Shown one piece after another: positions 1 through 6,849 of a stretch of 64,000 nucleotides of DNA. Each line of letters starts with the position of its first letter. Position 1 is the stretch's first letter. The notes below the pieces were generated by a model. It was not told where the DNA came from and did not search any database. It was given only the letters and a program-made list of their open reading frames with translations. Made by a program: the position numbers and the translations under genes. Source of the stretch: Winogradskyella sp. PC-19 (GTDB lineage: Bacteria; Bacteroidota; Bacteroidia; Flavobacteriales; Flavobacteriaceae); NCBI RefSeq assembly GCF_002163855.1, contig NZ_CP019332.1:2911645-2975644 (forward strand), written 5' to 3'.

Positions 1-555
1 CTAGAATGTTTTAATGCATTGCATCCATACGTTGATTACTTTGTATTGAATGTAAGCTGTCCTAATGTTGGAAGTCATGCTAAGCTTAATGATAAAGATT
101 ATTTATTAGAATTGATTGGCTCGGTACAAAAAGCAAACACCAATTTTGATACCCAAAAACCGATACTACTCAAAATTGCGCCAGACTTAAACGATGGCCA
201 ACTAGACGAAATCGTGGATTTAGTAAATGAAACAAATCTCGATGGTGTTATAGCTAGCAATACATCAACAGACCGAAATGATTTAAAAACTTCAGATGAG
301 CGACTAACAGAAATTGGTAATGGCGGATTAAGCGGTCAACCCATTAAAGCGAAGTCTACACGTGTCATTAAATATTTAGCAGATAAGAGTAACAAGGCTT
401 TTCCTATAATAGGCGTAGGTGGTATTCATTCTGCAGAAGACGCTCTTGAAAAAATAGATGCTGGCGCCGACTTGGTACAAATCTATACAGGATTTATTTA
501 CGAAGGACCAAGCTTAATTAAGTCTATAAATAAGGCTATTTTAAAACATTCGTAA
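1..555 (+). CDS. pyrD: Dihydroorotate dehydrogenase, 3' part (5' end outside window)
   Basis: FMN enzyme that oxidises dihydroorotate to orotate in pyrimidine synthesis. The reading frame is open from base 1, so about 184 C-terminal residues of a roughly 340-residue protein are present. Visible are the NVSCPN active-site strand near residues 17-22, KIAPDL, the SNTS phosphate-side motif, GGLSG, and the FMN-phosphate loop IIGVGGI followed by LVQIYTGFIYEGP. The C-terminal layout resembles the membrane-bound class 2 (quinone) family, but the catalytic-base position reads Cys (SCPN), the residue of class 1 enzymes, where class 2 usually has Ser. The stop lies 2 nt before the LysE-like gene. Confidence 0.93.
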   Translation, partial: LECFNALHPYVDYFVLNVSCPNVGSHAKLNDKDYLLELIGSVQKANTNFDTQKPILLKIAPDLNDGQLDEIVDLVNETNLDGVIASNTSTDRNDLKTSDERLTEIGNGGLSGQPIKAKSTRVIKYLADKSNKAFPIIGVGGIHSAEDALEKIDAGADLVQIYTGFIYEGPSLIKSINKAILKHS

Positions 556-557
556 TT

Positions 558-1175
558 TTGAATTGGGACACGCTATTTTTATTCATGTCCGCTACAGCAG
601 CTTTGGCTATTTCGCCAGGTCCAGATAATATTTATGTTTTAGTACAAAGTCTTACGAATAGTAAATCTCATGCATTAGCAACCGTTACTGGGTTGATGAC
701 AGGTTGTATTGTTCATACAACGTTATTAGCTTTTGGTGTCTCTGCAATAATTAAAGCGAATGAAGACTTATTTCTGGGAATCAAGATATTAGGCGCTGTA
801 TACTTACTGTATCTTGCATACAAGGTTTATAAGTCTGATAGTAAAATCTACATAAATACTGTAAGTAATGAGAGGAAAAACCACAAGCAACTGTTTATTC
901 AAGGTTTTTTTATGAACGTACTAAATCCTAAAGTGACAATCTTCTTCTTGGCATTTTTTCCATCTTTTTTGTTTAGTGAAACTTTAAGTACTGTAATTCA
1001 GTTTTATGTTTTAGGTGGATTATTTATTCTGGTTTCGTTTTTTATTTTTTCTTCTATAGCTCTTATGGCGAGTTTTATCAAAGAGTACACATTGAGTCAT
1101 AAAAACTCAGGTACGATTTTTAAATGGTTGCAGATTGTTGTTTTTATTGGAATAGCGATTTTTATTTTACTTTAG
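558..1175 (+). CDS. LysE/RhtB-family amino-acid exporter
   Basis: Inner-membrane exporter family for amino acids and derivatives; the substrate cannot be read from sequence. The protein has 205 residues, the usual family length, with about six hydrophobic segments. The family N-terminal signature is seen as ISPGPDN at residues 18-24, and a central FFMNVLNPK motif precedes the fourth segment, as in LysE/RhtB proteins. The start is TTG at 558, giving a standard N-terminus; the next ATG would remove the first nine residues. It follows pyrD by 2 nt and precedes the M50-like gene by 4 nt, so the three are probably co-transcribed. Confidence 0.88.
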   Translation: MNWDTLFLFMSATAALAISPGPDNIYVLVQSLTNSKSHALATVTGLMTGCIVHTTLLAFGVSAIIKANEDLFLGIKILGAVYLLYLAYKVYKSDSKIYINTVSNERKNHKQLFIQGFFMNVLNPKVTIFFLAFFPSFLFSETLSTVIQFYVLGGLFILVSFFIFSSIALMASFIKEYTLSHKNSGTIFKWLQIVVFIGIAIFILL

Positions 1176-1179
1176 TTTT

Positions 1180-1932
1180 ATGCTAAGGTTTAAGTTTATA
1201 CCCAAATTCTCATTTATTATTCTATTTGCATTTGTAGTATTTACAATTGTTGGTACTCAGTTACATGAATTAGGTCATATTGCTGTAGCAAAATACTATG
1301 GATACGAAACAGAACTATATCATGATAGTATGACTTATTATCATAAAGGAATAATGCAAGATGCAGATTATATCAAGCTCGAAGAGCTTTACAAAAGAAA
1401 TAAAAATTTAGAGTATGAGGAATTTTCTCAAAATGTCAAAGATGAAGTAGAAGTTTTAAATAAAAATTTAGATAAAAAATATCCTGAGCAAATTAACAAT
1501 AGTGGCTTGTATGTTACCATTGGAGGACCAGCACAAACTATACTTACATCAATAATTGGTTTTGTTATTTTATTACATAAACGCAGAAAAAGATATGACT
1601 TCAAACTACTCGATTGGATTGCTGTGTTTTTAGCACTCTTTATTCTTCGTGAGGTTTTTAATTTTTGTAATGCGATGTTTTCCTTTTTATTTTACAATCA
1701 GACAGACTTTGCAGGAGATGAGTTTGGAATTTCAAGTACATTAGGATTAAATCAATGGCTATTGCCAAGTGTTATGTTAGTTATAGGTTTAGTATTGTCG
1801 CTATATGTAATCTTTAGACTAATACCAATTAAATATCGTTTTAGCTTTATTATTTCAGGCTTTATTGGTGGACTCTTAGGCTACTTTATTTGGTTTGGGT
1901 TTTTAGGCGAATGGGTTTTTAGATTCTTCTAA
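1180..1932 (+). CDS. Membrane M50-like (site-2 type) metalloprotease
   Basis: A 250-residue membrane protein. The first hydrophobic segment (about residues 10-30) runs into HELGH (residues 29-33), the zinc-binding HExxH motif of M50 intramembrane proteases. After an insert of about 75 charged residues comes GGPAQ, comparable to the AGP motif in the second conserved helix of M50 proteins, then three or four further hydrophobic segments. A clear NPxxxxDG motif is not seen; a possible third metal ligand is an Asp in the FAGDEFG region. Substrate unknown. The gene is the last of the pyrD-lysE group; HMG-CoA lyase downstream has its own promoter. Confidence 0.75.
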   Translation: MLRFKFIPKFSFIILFAFVVFTIVGTQLHELGHIAVAKYYGYETELYHDSMTYYHKGIMQDADYIKLEELYKRNKNLEYEEFSQNVKDEVEVLNKNLDKKYPEQINNSGLYVTIGGPAQTILTSIIGFVILLHKRRKRYDFKLLDWIAVFLALFILREVFNFCNAMFSFLFYNQTDFAGDEFGISSTLGLNQWLLPSVMLVIGLVLSLYVIFRLIPIKYRFSFIISGFIGGLLGYFIWFGFLGEWVFRFF

Positions 1933-1940
1933 TATCGTAC

Positions 1941-1971
1941 TATGAAATCGTTTTCGTAAGCCTTATATTTG
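1941..1971 (+). promoter_or_regulatory. Promoter of the HMG-CoA lyase gene
   Basis: TATG (1941-1944), 19 nt, then TATATTTG (1964-1971) fits the Bacteroidota TTTG-N19-TAnnTTTG pattern with one mismatch. The ATG at 1977 is only 5 nt after the -7 box, so the transcript would have almost no leader. Confidence 0.65.
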
Positions 1972-1976
1972 AACTA

Positions 1977-2840
1977 ATGAAAAACCCCGTAAAACTTATC
2001 GAATGTCCAAGAGATGCTATGCAAGGCATCAAAGATTGGATTCCTACTGAGAAGAAGGTACAATACATTCAGTCGTTATTGCGCGTTGGTTTTGATACTA
2101 TTGATTTTGGGAGTTTTGTATCTCCTAAAGCCATCCCCCAAATGGTAGATACTGCCGAAGTTTTAGCACAATTAGATTTAAGTAAAACTACAAGTAAGCT
2201 CTTAGCAATTATTGCAAATACAAGAGGCGCAAATGACGCTTCTACACATGCTGAAATTGATTATTTAGGTTTTCCGTTTTCTATTTCCGAAAACTTCCAG
2301 ATGCGTAATACGCACAAAACTATAGCGCAATCTGTAGTTACGCTTTCAGAGATTTTAGAGATTGCAGATAAAAGCAATAAAGAAGTGGTGGTTTACATCT
2401 CTATGGGATTTGGTAATCCTTATGGCGATCCATGGAATGTCGATATTGTAGGCGAATGGACCGAAAAGTTAGCCAATATGGGAGTTAAGATTTTATCCTT
2501 GAGCGATACCATTGGTAGTTCTAATCCTGAAAATATCAACTATTTATTTTCTAACTTAATTCCTAAATACCCAAGTATAGAGTTTGGTGCACACTTACAT
2601 ACCACACCAACGACTTGGTTTGAGAAAGTGGATGCTGCTTATAAAGCAGGCTGTTGTCGTTTTGATGGTGCTATACAAGGTTTTGGTGGATGTCCAATGG
2701 CAAAAGATGAACTAACTGGTAATATGCCAACCGAAAAAATGTTGTCTTACTTCACACAACAAAAAGCACATGATTTAAGCGCTATGGCTTTTGAAAGTGC
2801 TTATAATGAGGCTAGTAAAATCTTCAAAACTTACCATTAA
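1977..2840 (+). CDS. Hydroxymethylglutaryl-CoA lyase
   Basis: Cleaves HMG-CoA to acetoacetate and acetyl-CoA, the last step of leucine breakdown, in the cytoplasm. The 287-residue protein is family length (TIM barrel). The N-terminus has IECPRDAMQG (the metal-binding RD), then GFDTIDFGSFVSPK. GAHLHTT supplies the metal-binding HxH pair, and GFGGCPMA contains the catalytic Cys of the family signature, followed by TGNMPTE. No leucine-pathway genes lie beside it. The ATG at 1977 begins almost at the predicted transcription start. Confidence 0.92.
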   Translation: MKNPVKLIECPRDAMQGIKDWIPTEKKVQYIQSLLRVGFDTIDFGSFVSPKAIPQMVDTAEVLAQLDLSKTTSKLLAIIANTRGANDASTHAEIDYLGFPFSISENFQMRNTHKTIAQSVVTLSEILEIADKSNKEVVVYISMGFGNPYGDPWNVDIVGEWTEKLANMGVKILSLSDTIGSSNPENINYLFSNLIPKYPSIEFGAHLHTTPTTWFEKVDAAYKAGCCRFDGAIQGFGGCPMAKDELTGNMPTEKMLSYFTQQKAHDLSAMAFESAYNEASKIFKTYH

Positions 2841-2900
2841 TCGTGTAAGTACTTTCGTTATCACTTTCTTTTAAAATGCACAATTACAGTGTTTTATAAA

Positions 2901-2925
2901 TTTATTTAAAATAAGTCTAAATAAA
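2901..2925 (+). promoter_or_regulatory. Inverted-repeat operator 1 of the iron locus
   Basis: TTTATTTA, 9 nt, TAAATAAA: an 8-bp inverted repeat. Its spacer ends in AAGTC, the same as in the second copy at 2974-2996. It abuts the -33 box (2927). The form resembles sites of metal-responsive regulators (Fur or DtxR/MntR type); which protein binds is inference. Confidence 0.6.
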
Positions 2926-2926
2926 T

Positions 2927-2957
2927 TTTGTGTAATTAGAAATACGTATTAAATTTG
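2927..2957 (+). promoter_or_regulatory. Consensus promoter of the DUF4856-imelysin locus
   Basis: TTTG (2927-2930), exactly 19 nt, TAAATTTG (2950-2957): a full match to the Bacteroidota housekeeping consensus. Start of transcription is expected near 2963, about 55 nt before the ATG at 3018. Both flanks carry the same inverted repeat. Confidence 0.8.
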
Positions 2958-2973
2958 CATTCGAAATAAATAA

Positions 2974-2996
2974 TTATTTATATCAAGTCTAAATAA
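2974..2996 (+). promoter_or_regulatory. Inverted-repeat operator 2 of the iron locus
   Basis: TTATTTA, 9 nt, TAAATAA, with the spacer again ending in CAAGTC. It lies just downstream of the expected transcription start, a position where a bound repressor would block polymerase. Same arms and spacing as 2901-2925. Confidence 0.6.
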
Positions 2997-3017
2997 ACTT
3001 TAAAATCAATTCAAAAA

Positions 3018-4205
3018 ATGAAAAAATTAATATTAAGTATTTGTGTAGTTGGTAGCCTATTCACATCATGTGATAGCGACGACGATAATGGCAGTAACGC
3101 AAACCAAGTTACAGCACCACAAACGTTCGTGTTTGAAAGAAACGGAAACACAACCGTAAGTTATAGCGGTCAAACGACCAGAATAGAAATGGGAGAAGAA
3201 TTTGTTTCTGCGTTAAAAGACCCATCAAAAACAGAAGCTCAGTTAGATGGTATGTTTACCAACACAGGCGATAATTTCTCAGATGCCGATTTAAATAGTT
3301 CTTCAAAAACAATAAGAAGTAAAACTGCAGCTTCTCAAGATTATTTTTCTTCAAATACAACCGAAGCAAATGCCATAAAAGCGCAGTTTGATGGTTGGAT
3401 AGCTAATCAAGTCAACGATGTTTACCCAAGATGGAATGATTTAGCTTCTGCTGGTGTTGCGGGTCAAATTCAAGAAGCAGGCGGAACAGTGCGTTATGTA
3501 AATGGAAAAGGACTAGAGTATAACCAAGCGATTAACAAAGGATTAATTGGTGCATTAATGGTAGACCAAATGCTCAATAACTATTTAAGTACTTCAGTTT
3601 TAGATGAAGGTCAAAATCGTGCTAATAATGATAACGAAGTTTTAGAAGAAGGAAAAAACTATACAAAAATGGAGCACAAATGGGACGAGGCTTTCGGTTA
3701 TTTATATGGGACCGACAACGCTATTGTACCATTGCTTAACCAAGATAGTTTTTTAAATAAATATTTATCTCGTGTAGAAAATGACACAGATTTTACTGGT
3801 ATTGCTCAAGAAATTTACGATGCCTTAAAATTAGGTAGAGCCGCAATTGTAGCTAAAAATTACGAAGTAAGAGACCAACAAGTAGATATTATTAGAGAAA
3901 AAGTTTCTGAAATTGTAGGAATTAGAGCAGTCTACTACTTACAGCAAGCAAAAGCGACTTTAGGAACAGACAATGCATCTGCATTTCATGATTTATCTGA
4001 AGGTTTTGGATTTATAATGAGTTTACAATTCACAAGAGAACCAGGAGCCGATGCACCATATTTTAGTAAGTCTGAGGTTGATGGATTTTTAGCACAACTT
4101 ATGGAAAATGATGGTTTCTGGGATGTGACATCTGCAACACTAGATAATATGTCTGATAGTATTGCAGCACGTTTTGATTTTACTGTGGCACAAGCCGCTA
4201 ACTAA
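3018..4205 (+). CDS. DUF4856 lipoprotein of an iron-uptake locus
   Basis: A 395-residue lipoprotein. Lys-rich N-terminus, hydrophobic stretch and lipobox LFTSC at residues 14-18, followed at once by DSDDDN; acidic residues after the lipid Cys are typical of surface-exposed Bacteroidota lipoproteins. The body is alpha-helical in character without obvious repeats. I recognise it as the DUF4856 type, which in flavobacteria usually precedes an imelysin gene, as here. Molecular function unknown; a role in iron or haem capture is inferred from the neighbours and from the two operators around its promoter. Codon use is like its neighbours'. Confidence 0.8.
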   Translation: MKKLILSICVVGSLFTSCDSDDDNGSNANQVTAPQTFVFERNGNTTVSYSGQTTRIEMGEEFVSALKDPSKTEAQLDGMFTNTGDNFSDADLNSSSKTIRSKTAASQDYFSSNTTEANAIKAQFDGWIANQVNDVYPRWNDLASAGVAGQIQEAGGTVRYVNGKGLEYNQAINKGLIGALMVDQMLNNYLSTSVLDEGQNRANNDNEVLEEGKNYTKMEHKWDEAFGYLYGTDNAIVPLLNQDSFLNKYLSRVENDTDFTGIAQEIYDALKLGRAAIVAKNYEVRDQQVDIIREKVSEIVGIRAVYYLQQAKATLGTDNASAFHDLSEGFGFIMSLQFTREPGADAPYFSKSEVDGFLAQLMENDGFWDVTSATLDNMSDSIAARFDFTVAQAAN

Positions 4206-4267
4206 ATAAAGTTGAGTTAATCACAAATTAGTATGTGCTTCAATTAGGTTTGAAGCATTTACTAGTT

Positions 4268-4275
4268 TAAATTTG
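4268..4275 (+). promoter_or_regulatory. Possible internal promoter before the imelysin gene
   Basis: TAAATTTG matches the -7 consensus 26 nt before the ATG at 4302, but no TTTG lies at the right distance (nearest 15 nt). A 7-bp hairpin (GCTTCAA/TTGAAGC, 4238-4257) precedes it. Weak evidence. Confidence 0.35.
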
Positions 4276-4301
4276 CAAAAAAATTGAAAAAGAATATAAT
4301 T

Positions 4302-5426
4302 ATGTTAAAAAAGATTGCCCTTTTAAGTCTTGGTTTGTTCCTTATCATTTCATGTAGTTCTTCTAGTGATGGGACTGACGAACCTATAGACAATTTTGAT
4401 AGAACTGCATTATTAACAAATTTAGCAGATAACATTATCATTCCTGCTTTATTAGATTTTCAATCTGAAATATCAGCCTTAGATGTGGCAAGGGCAAATT
4501 TTGTAAATGATATTAATCAGAATAATCTTGATGCTTTAAGTGGAGCTTGGTTAGAAGCTTACACATCTTGGCAAAATATTGAAATGTTTAATTTAGGCAT
4601 TGCTGAAACACTTTCTGCTGATGCCAATGATGGCTTCATAGTATTTTTTAATAGATTTCCTGTGACTGTTTCTGATATTGAAACAGGAGCTTCAACAGGA
4701 AATTACGATTTAACAAGCACCAATTTTTATGATGCACAAGGATTTCCAGCTCTAGACTTCTTAATTCATGGTACAGCAACTGGAGACACAAATGCAATAG
4801 ATAAATTTACAACCAATGCTAACGCAGATGGTTATGTAGACTATATGACAGATGTTTTTTCTTTAATGAATTCTACAATAAACATAGTGGTTAGCGACTG
4901 GCAAGGCACATACCGAAATACATTTGTAAGCAATACTGAATCAAGCACATCTGGTTCTTTGGATATTATTATTAATGATTTTATCCGTTATTACGAAAAA
5001 GGATTAAGAGCAAATAAAATTGGAACACCAGCAGGAAATTTCTCTGAAGGCGAAACATTTCCAGATAAAGTTGAAGGATTTTATAAAAATGATGTTTCAA
5101 AGCAATTAGCGTTAGAAGGTTTAGGTTCTGTACAACGATTTTTTAATGGAAACGCATTCAGCAATAATACAAGTGGATTTGGTCTAGCTGATTATTTAGA
5201 TGCTGTTGAGCGTACAGATTTAAAAAATGAAATTAATGCGCAGTTTCAAGTGGCTAAGGAAAGTATTGAGTCTTTAAACAATAGTTTTAGCGAGCAGATA
5301 ACTGCGGATAATACACAAATGACGCAAGCTTATGACGAGTTACAGCGCGCAGTAGTACTACTTAAAATCGATATGGCATCGGCACTAAATGTTGATATCG
5401 TATTTTTTGATAATGATGGAGATTAA
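4302..5426 (+). CDS. Imelysin-family lipoprotein
   Basis: Imelysins (M75/IrpA/EfeO relatives) are helical proteins linked to iron uptake. The protein has 374 residues from the ATG at 4302. A TTG six codons upstream gives a longer frame, but 4302 places the signal peptide and lipobox (LIISC followed by SSSSDGTDE) in the usual position. Residues about 35-360 carry imelysin features: AWLEAYTSWQNIE in the first helical half and FPALDFLIHG, the region that holds the GxHxxE motif in classical members and is altered here. It sits between the DUF4856 and HTTM genes and ends in a strong terminator. Confidence 0.85.
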   Translation: MLKKIALLSLGLFLIISCSSSSDGTDEPIDNFDRTALLTNLADNIIIPALLDFQSEISALDVARANFVNDINQNNLDALSGAWLEAYTSWQNIEMFNLGIAETLSADANDGFIVFFNRFPVTVSDIETGASTGNYDLTSTNFYDAQGFPALDFLIHGTATGDTNAIDKFTTNANADGYVDYMTDVFSLMNSTINIVVSDWQGTYRNTFVSNTESSTSGSLDIIINDFIRYYEKGLRANKIGTPAGNFSEGETFPDKVEGFYKNDVSKQLALEGLGSVQRFFNGNAFSNNTSGFGLADYLDAVERTDLKNEINAQFQVAKESIESLNNSFSEQITADNTQMTQAYDELQRAVVLLKIDMASALNVDIVFFDNDGD

Positions 5427-5444
5427 AAAATATATAATATAAGT

Positions 5445-5480
5445 AAAAGGGATTCTTGTATATCGAGAATCCCTTTTTTT
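5445..5480 (+). terminator. Terminator or attenuator after the imelysin gene
   Basis: Stem AAAAGGGATTCT / AGAATCCCTTTT (5445-5456, 5466-5477) with a 9-nt loop and a T run to 5480. The HTTM start codon is at 5485, only 4 nt later, so expression of HTTM and the receptor probably depends on readthrough. Confidence 0.85.
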
Positions 5481-5484
5481 GGTA

Positions 5485-6849
5485 ATGAAGTACAAGTTTC
5501 AATCCTATATCAATAAAACAACACCTGCCGCGCCATTAGCGGTTTTCCGTATTGGTTTTGGTCTAATGATGCTTGCAAGTATCATAAGGTTTTGGGCTAA
5601 AGGTTGGATTGAAACCGTTTATATAGCACCAAAATTTCACTTTACATATTTCGGTTTCGATTGGGTAAAGCCACTTGATAATTATACGTATTTGCTATTT
5701 TTTATCTGCGGGCTTTCAGCATTTTTCGTCGCACTTGGCTTAAAGTATCGGCTTGCTATTATTACGTTTTTTATCAGTTTTACGTACATCGAGTTAATAG
5801 ACAAAACTACATATCTAAACCATTACTACTTTATCAGTATTGTTAGTTTTGTGATGTGTTTTTTGCCAGCAAATGCATACTTTTCTATAGATGCTATACG
5901 CAGAAAAGTAAGCTATACATCCATTCCAAAATGGACTATAGATTGCATAAAGCTTTTGCTAGCAATCGTTTATGTATACGCAGGTTTGGCAAAAATTAAT
6001 TCCGATTGGATGAATCGTGCAATGCCTCTAAAAATATGGTTGCCATCTAAATACGATTTACCACTAATTGGGAATAACTTGATGCAGCAAGATTGGTTTC
6101 ATCATGCCATGAGTTGGTCGGGTATGCTGTACGACTTGGCAATTCCTTTTTTATTACTTTACAAACGTACCCGATTGATAGCGTTTTTCTTTGTCGTATT
6201 TTTTCATGTATTTACCAGAGTACTATTCAATATAGGTATGTTTCCTTATGTGATGATTGTTTCAGCATTGATATTTTTTGATGCAAGTGTTCATGAAAAA
6301 ATCTTGAATATTTTCCGAGCTGTTTTTAAGTTTTTAAGATTGAAAGCCAACACGCTTCAAACCAAAGTTTATGCTTATCAAAAGCAAAAAATAGTTTTGC
6401 CAATCTTGGCTATTTTCTTTGCTATTCAACTACTTTTGCCATTTCGATATTTGTTATATCCAGGAGAGTTATTTTGGACCGAAGAAGGTTATCGTTTTTC
6501 GTGGCGTGTGATGTTAATTGAAAAGGCTGGCTTTGCAGAATTTAAGGTTGTGAATGGTAAAACAGGCGAAAAATTTTTAGTTAATAACTCAGATTTTTTA
6601 ACGCCATTTCAAGAGAAGCAAATGAGCACACAGCCAGATTTTATTTTGCAATATGCTAAGTATTTAGAAGCACATTTTTCGGCACAAGGACACCAAAACA
6701 TCGAAATTTATGTCGATAGTTATGCAGCTCTAAATGGTCGAATAAGTACACGTTTTATTGACCCAAATGTCAATTTATTAGAACAAGAAGAATCATTTCA
6801 ACACAAAAATTGGATTTTACCATTTAAGGATGAGATTAAAGGATTTTAG
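5485..6849 (+). CDS. HTTM-domain membrane protein (vitamin K carboxylase-like)
   Basis: 454 residues from the ATG at 5485 (a TTG two codons upstream is inside the terminator T run and is unlikely). About eight hydrophobic segments fill residues 15-300, beginning PLAVFRIGFGLMML and including the family-typical KTTYLNHYYF and YVYAGLAKINSDW segments. The last 110 residues are soluble. This is the HTTM domain, related to gamma-glutamyl carboxylase; in bacteria its reaction is unknown. Its 3' end overlaps the receptor gene by 20 nt, which couples their translation. In flavobacteria it recurs beside imelysin and TonB-receptor genes, so a role in handling iron or its carrier is inferred. Confidence 0.85.
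   Translation: MKYKFQSYINKTTPAAPLAVFRIGFGLMMLASIIRFWAKGWIETVYIAPKFHFTYFGFDWVKPLDNYTYLLFFICGLSAFFVALGLKYRLAIITFFISFTYIELIDKTTYLNHYYFISIVSFVMCFLPANAYFSIDAIRRKVSYTSIPKWTIDCIKLLLAIVYVYAGLAKINSDWMNRAMPLKIWLPSKYDLPLIGNNLMQQDWFHHAMSWSGMLYDLAIPFLLLYKRTRLIAFFFVVFFHVFTRVLFNIGMFPYVMIVSALIFFDASVHEKILNIFRAVFKFLRLKANTLQTKVYAYQKQKIVLPILAIFFAIQLLLPFRYLLYPGELFWTEEGYRFSWRVMLIEKAGFAEFKVVNGKTGEKFLVNNSDFLTPFQEKQMSTQPDFILQYAKYLEAHFSAQGHQNIEIYVDSYAALNGRISTRFIDPNVNLLEQEESFQHKNWILPFKDEIKGF

Noticed and set aside
6093-6281. 62-codon frame within the HTTM gene
   Set aside because: Alternative frame of a clear membrane-protein gene.
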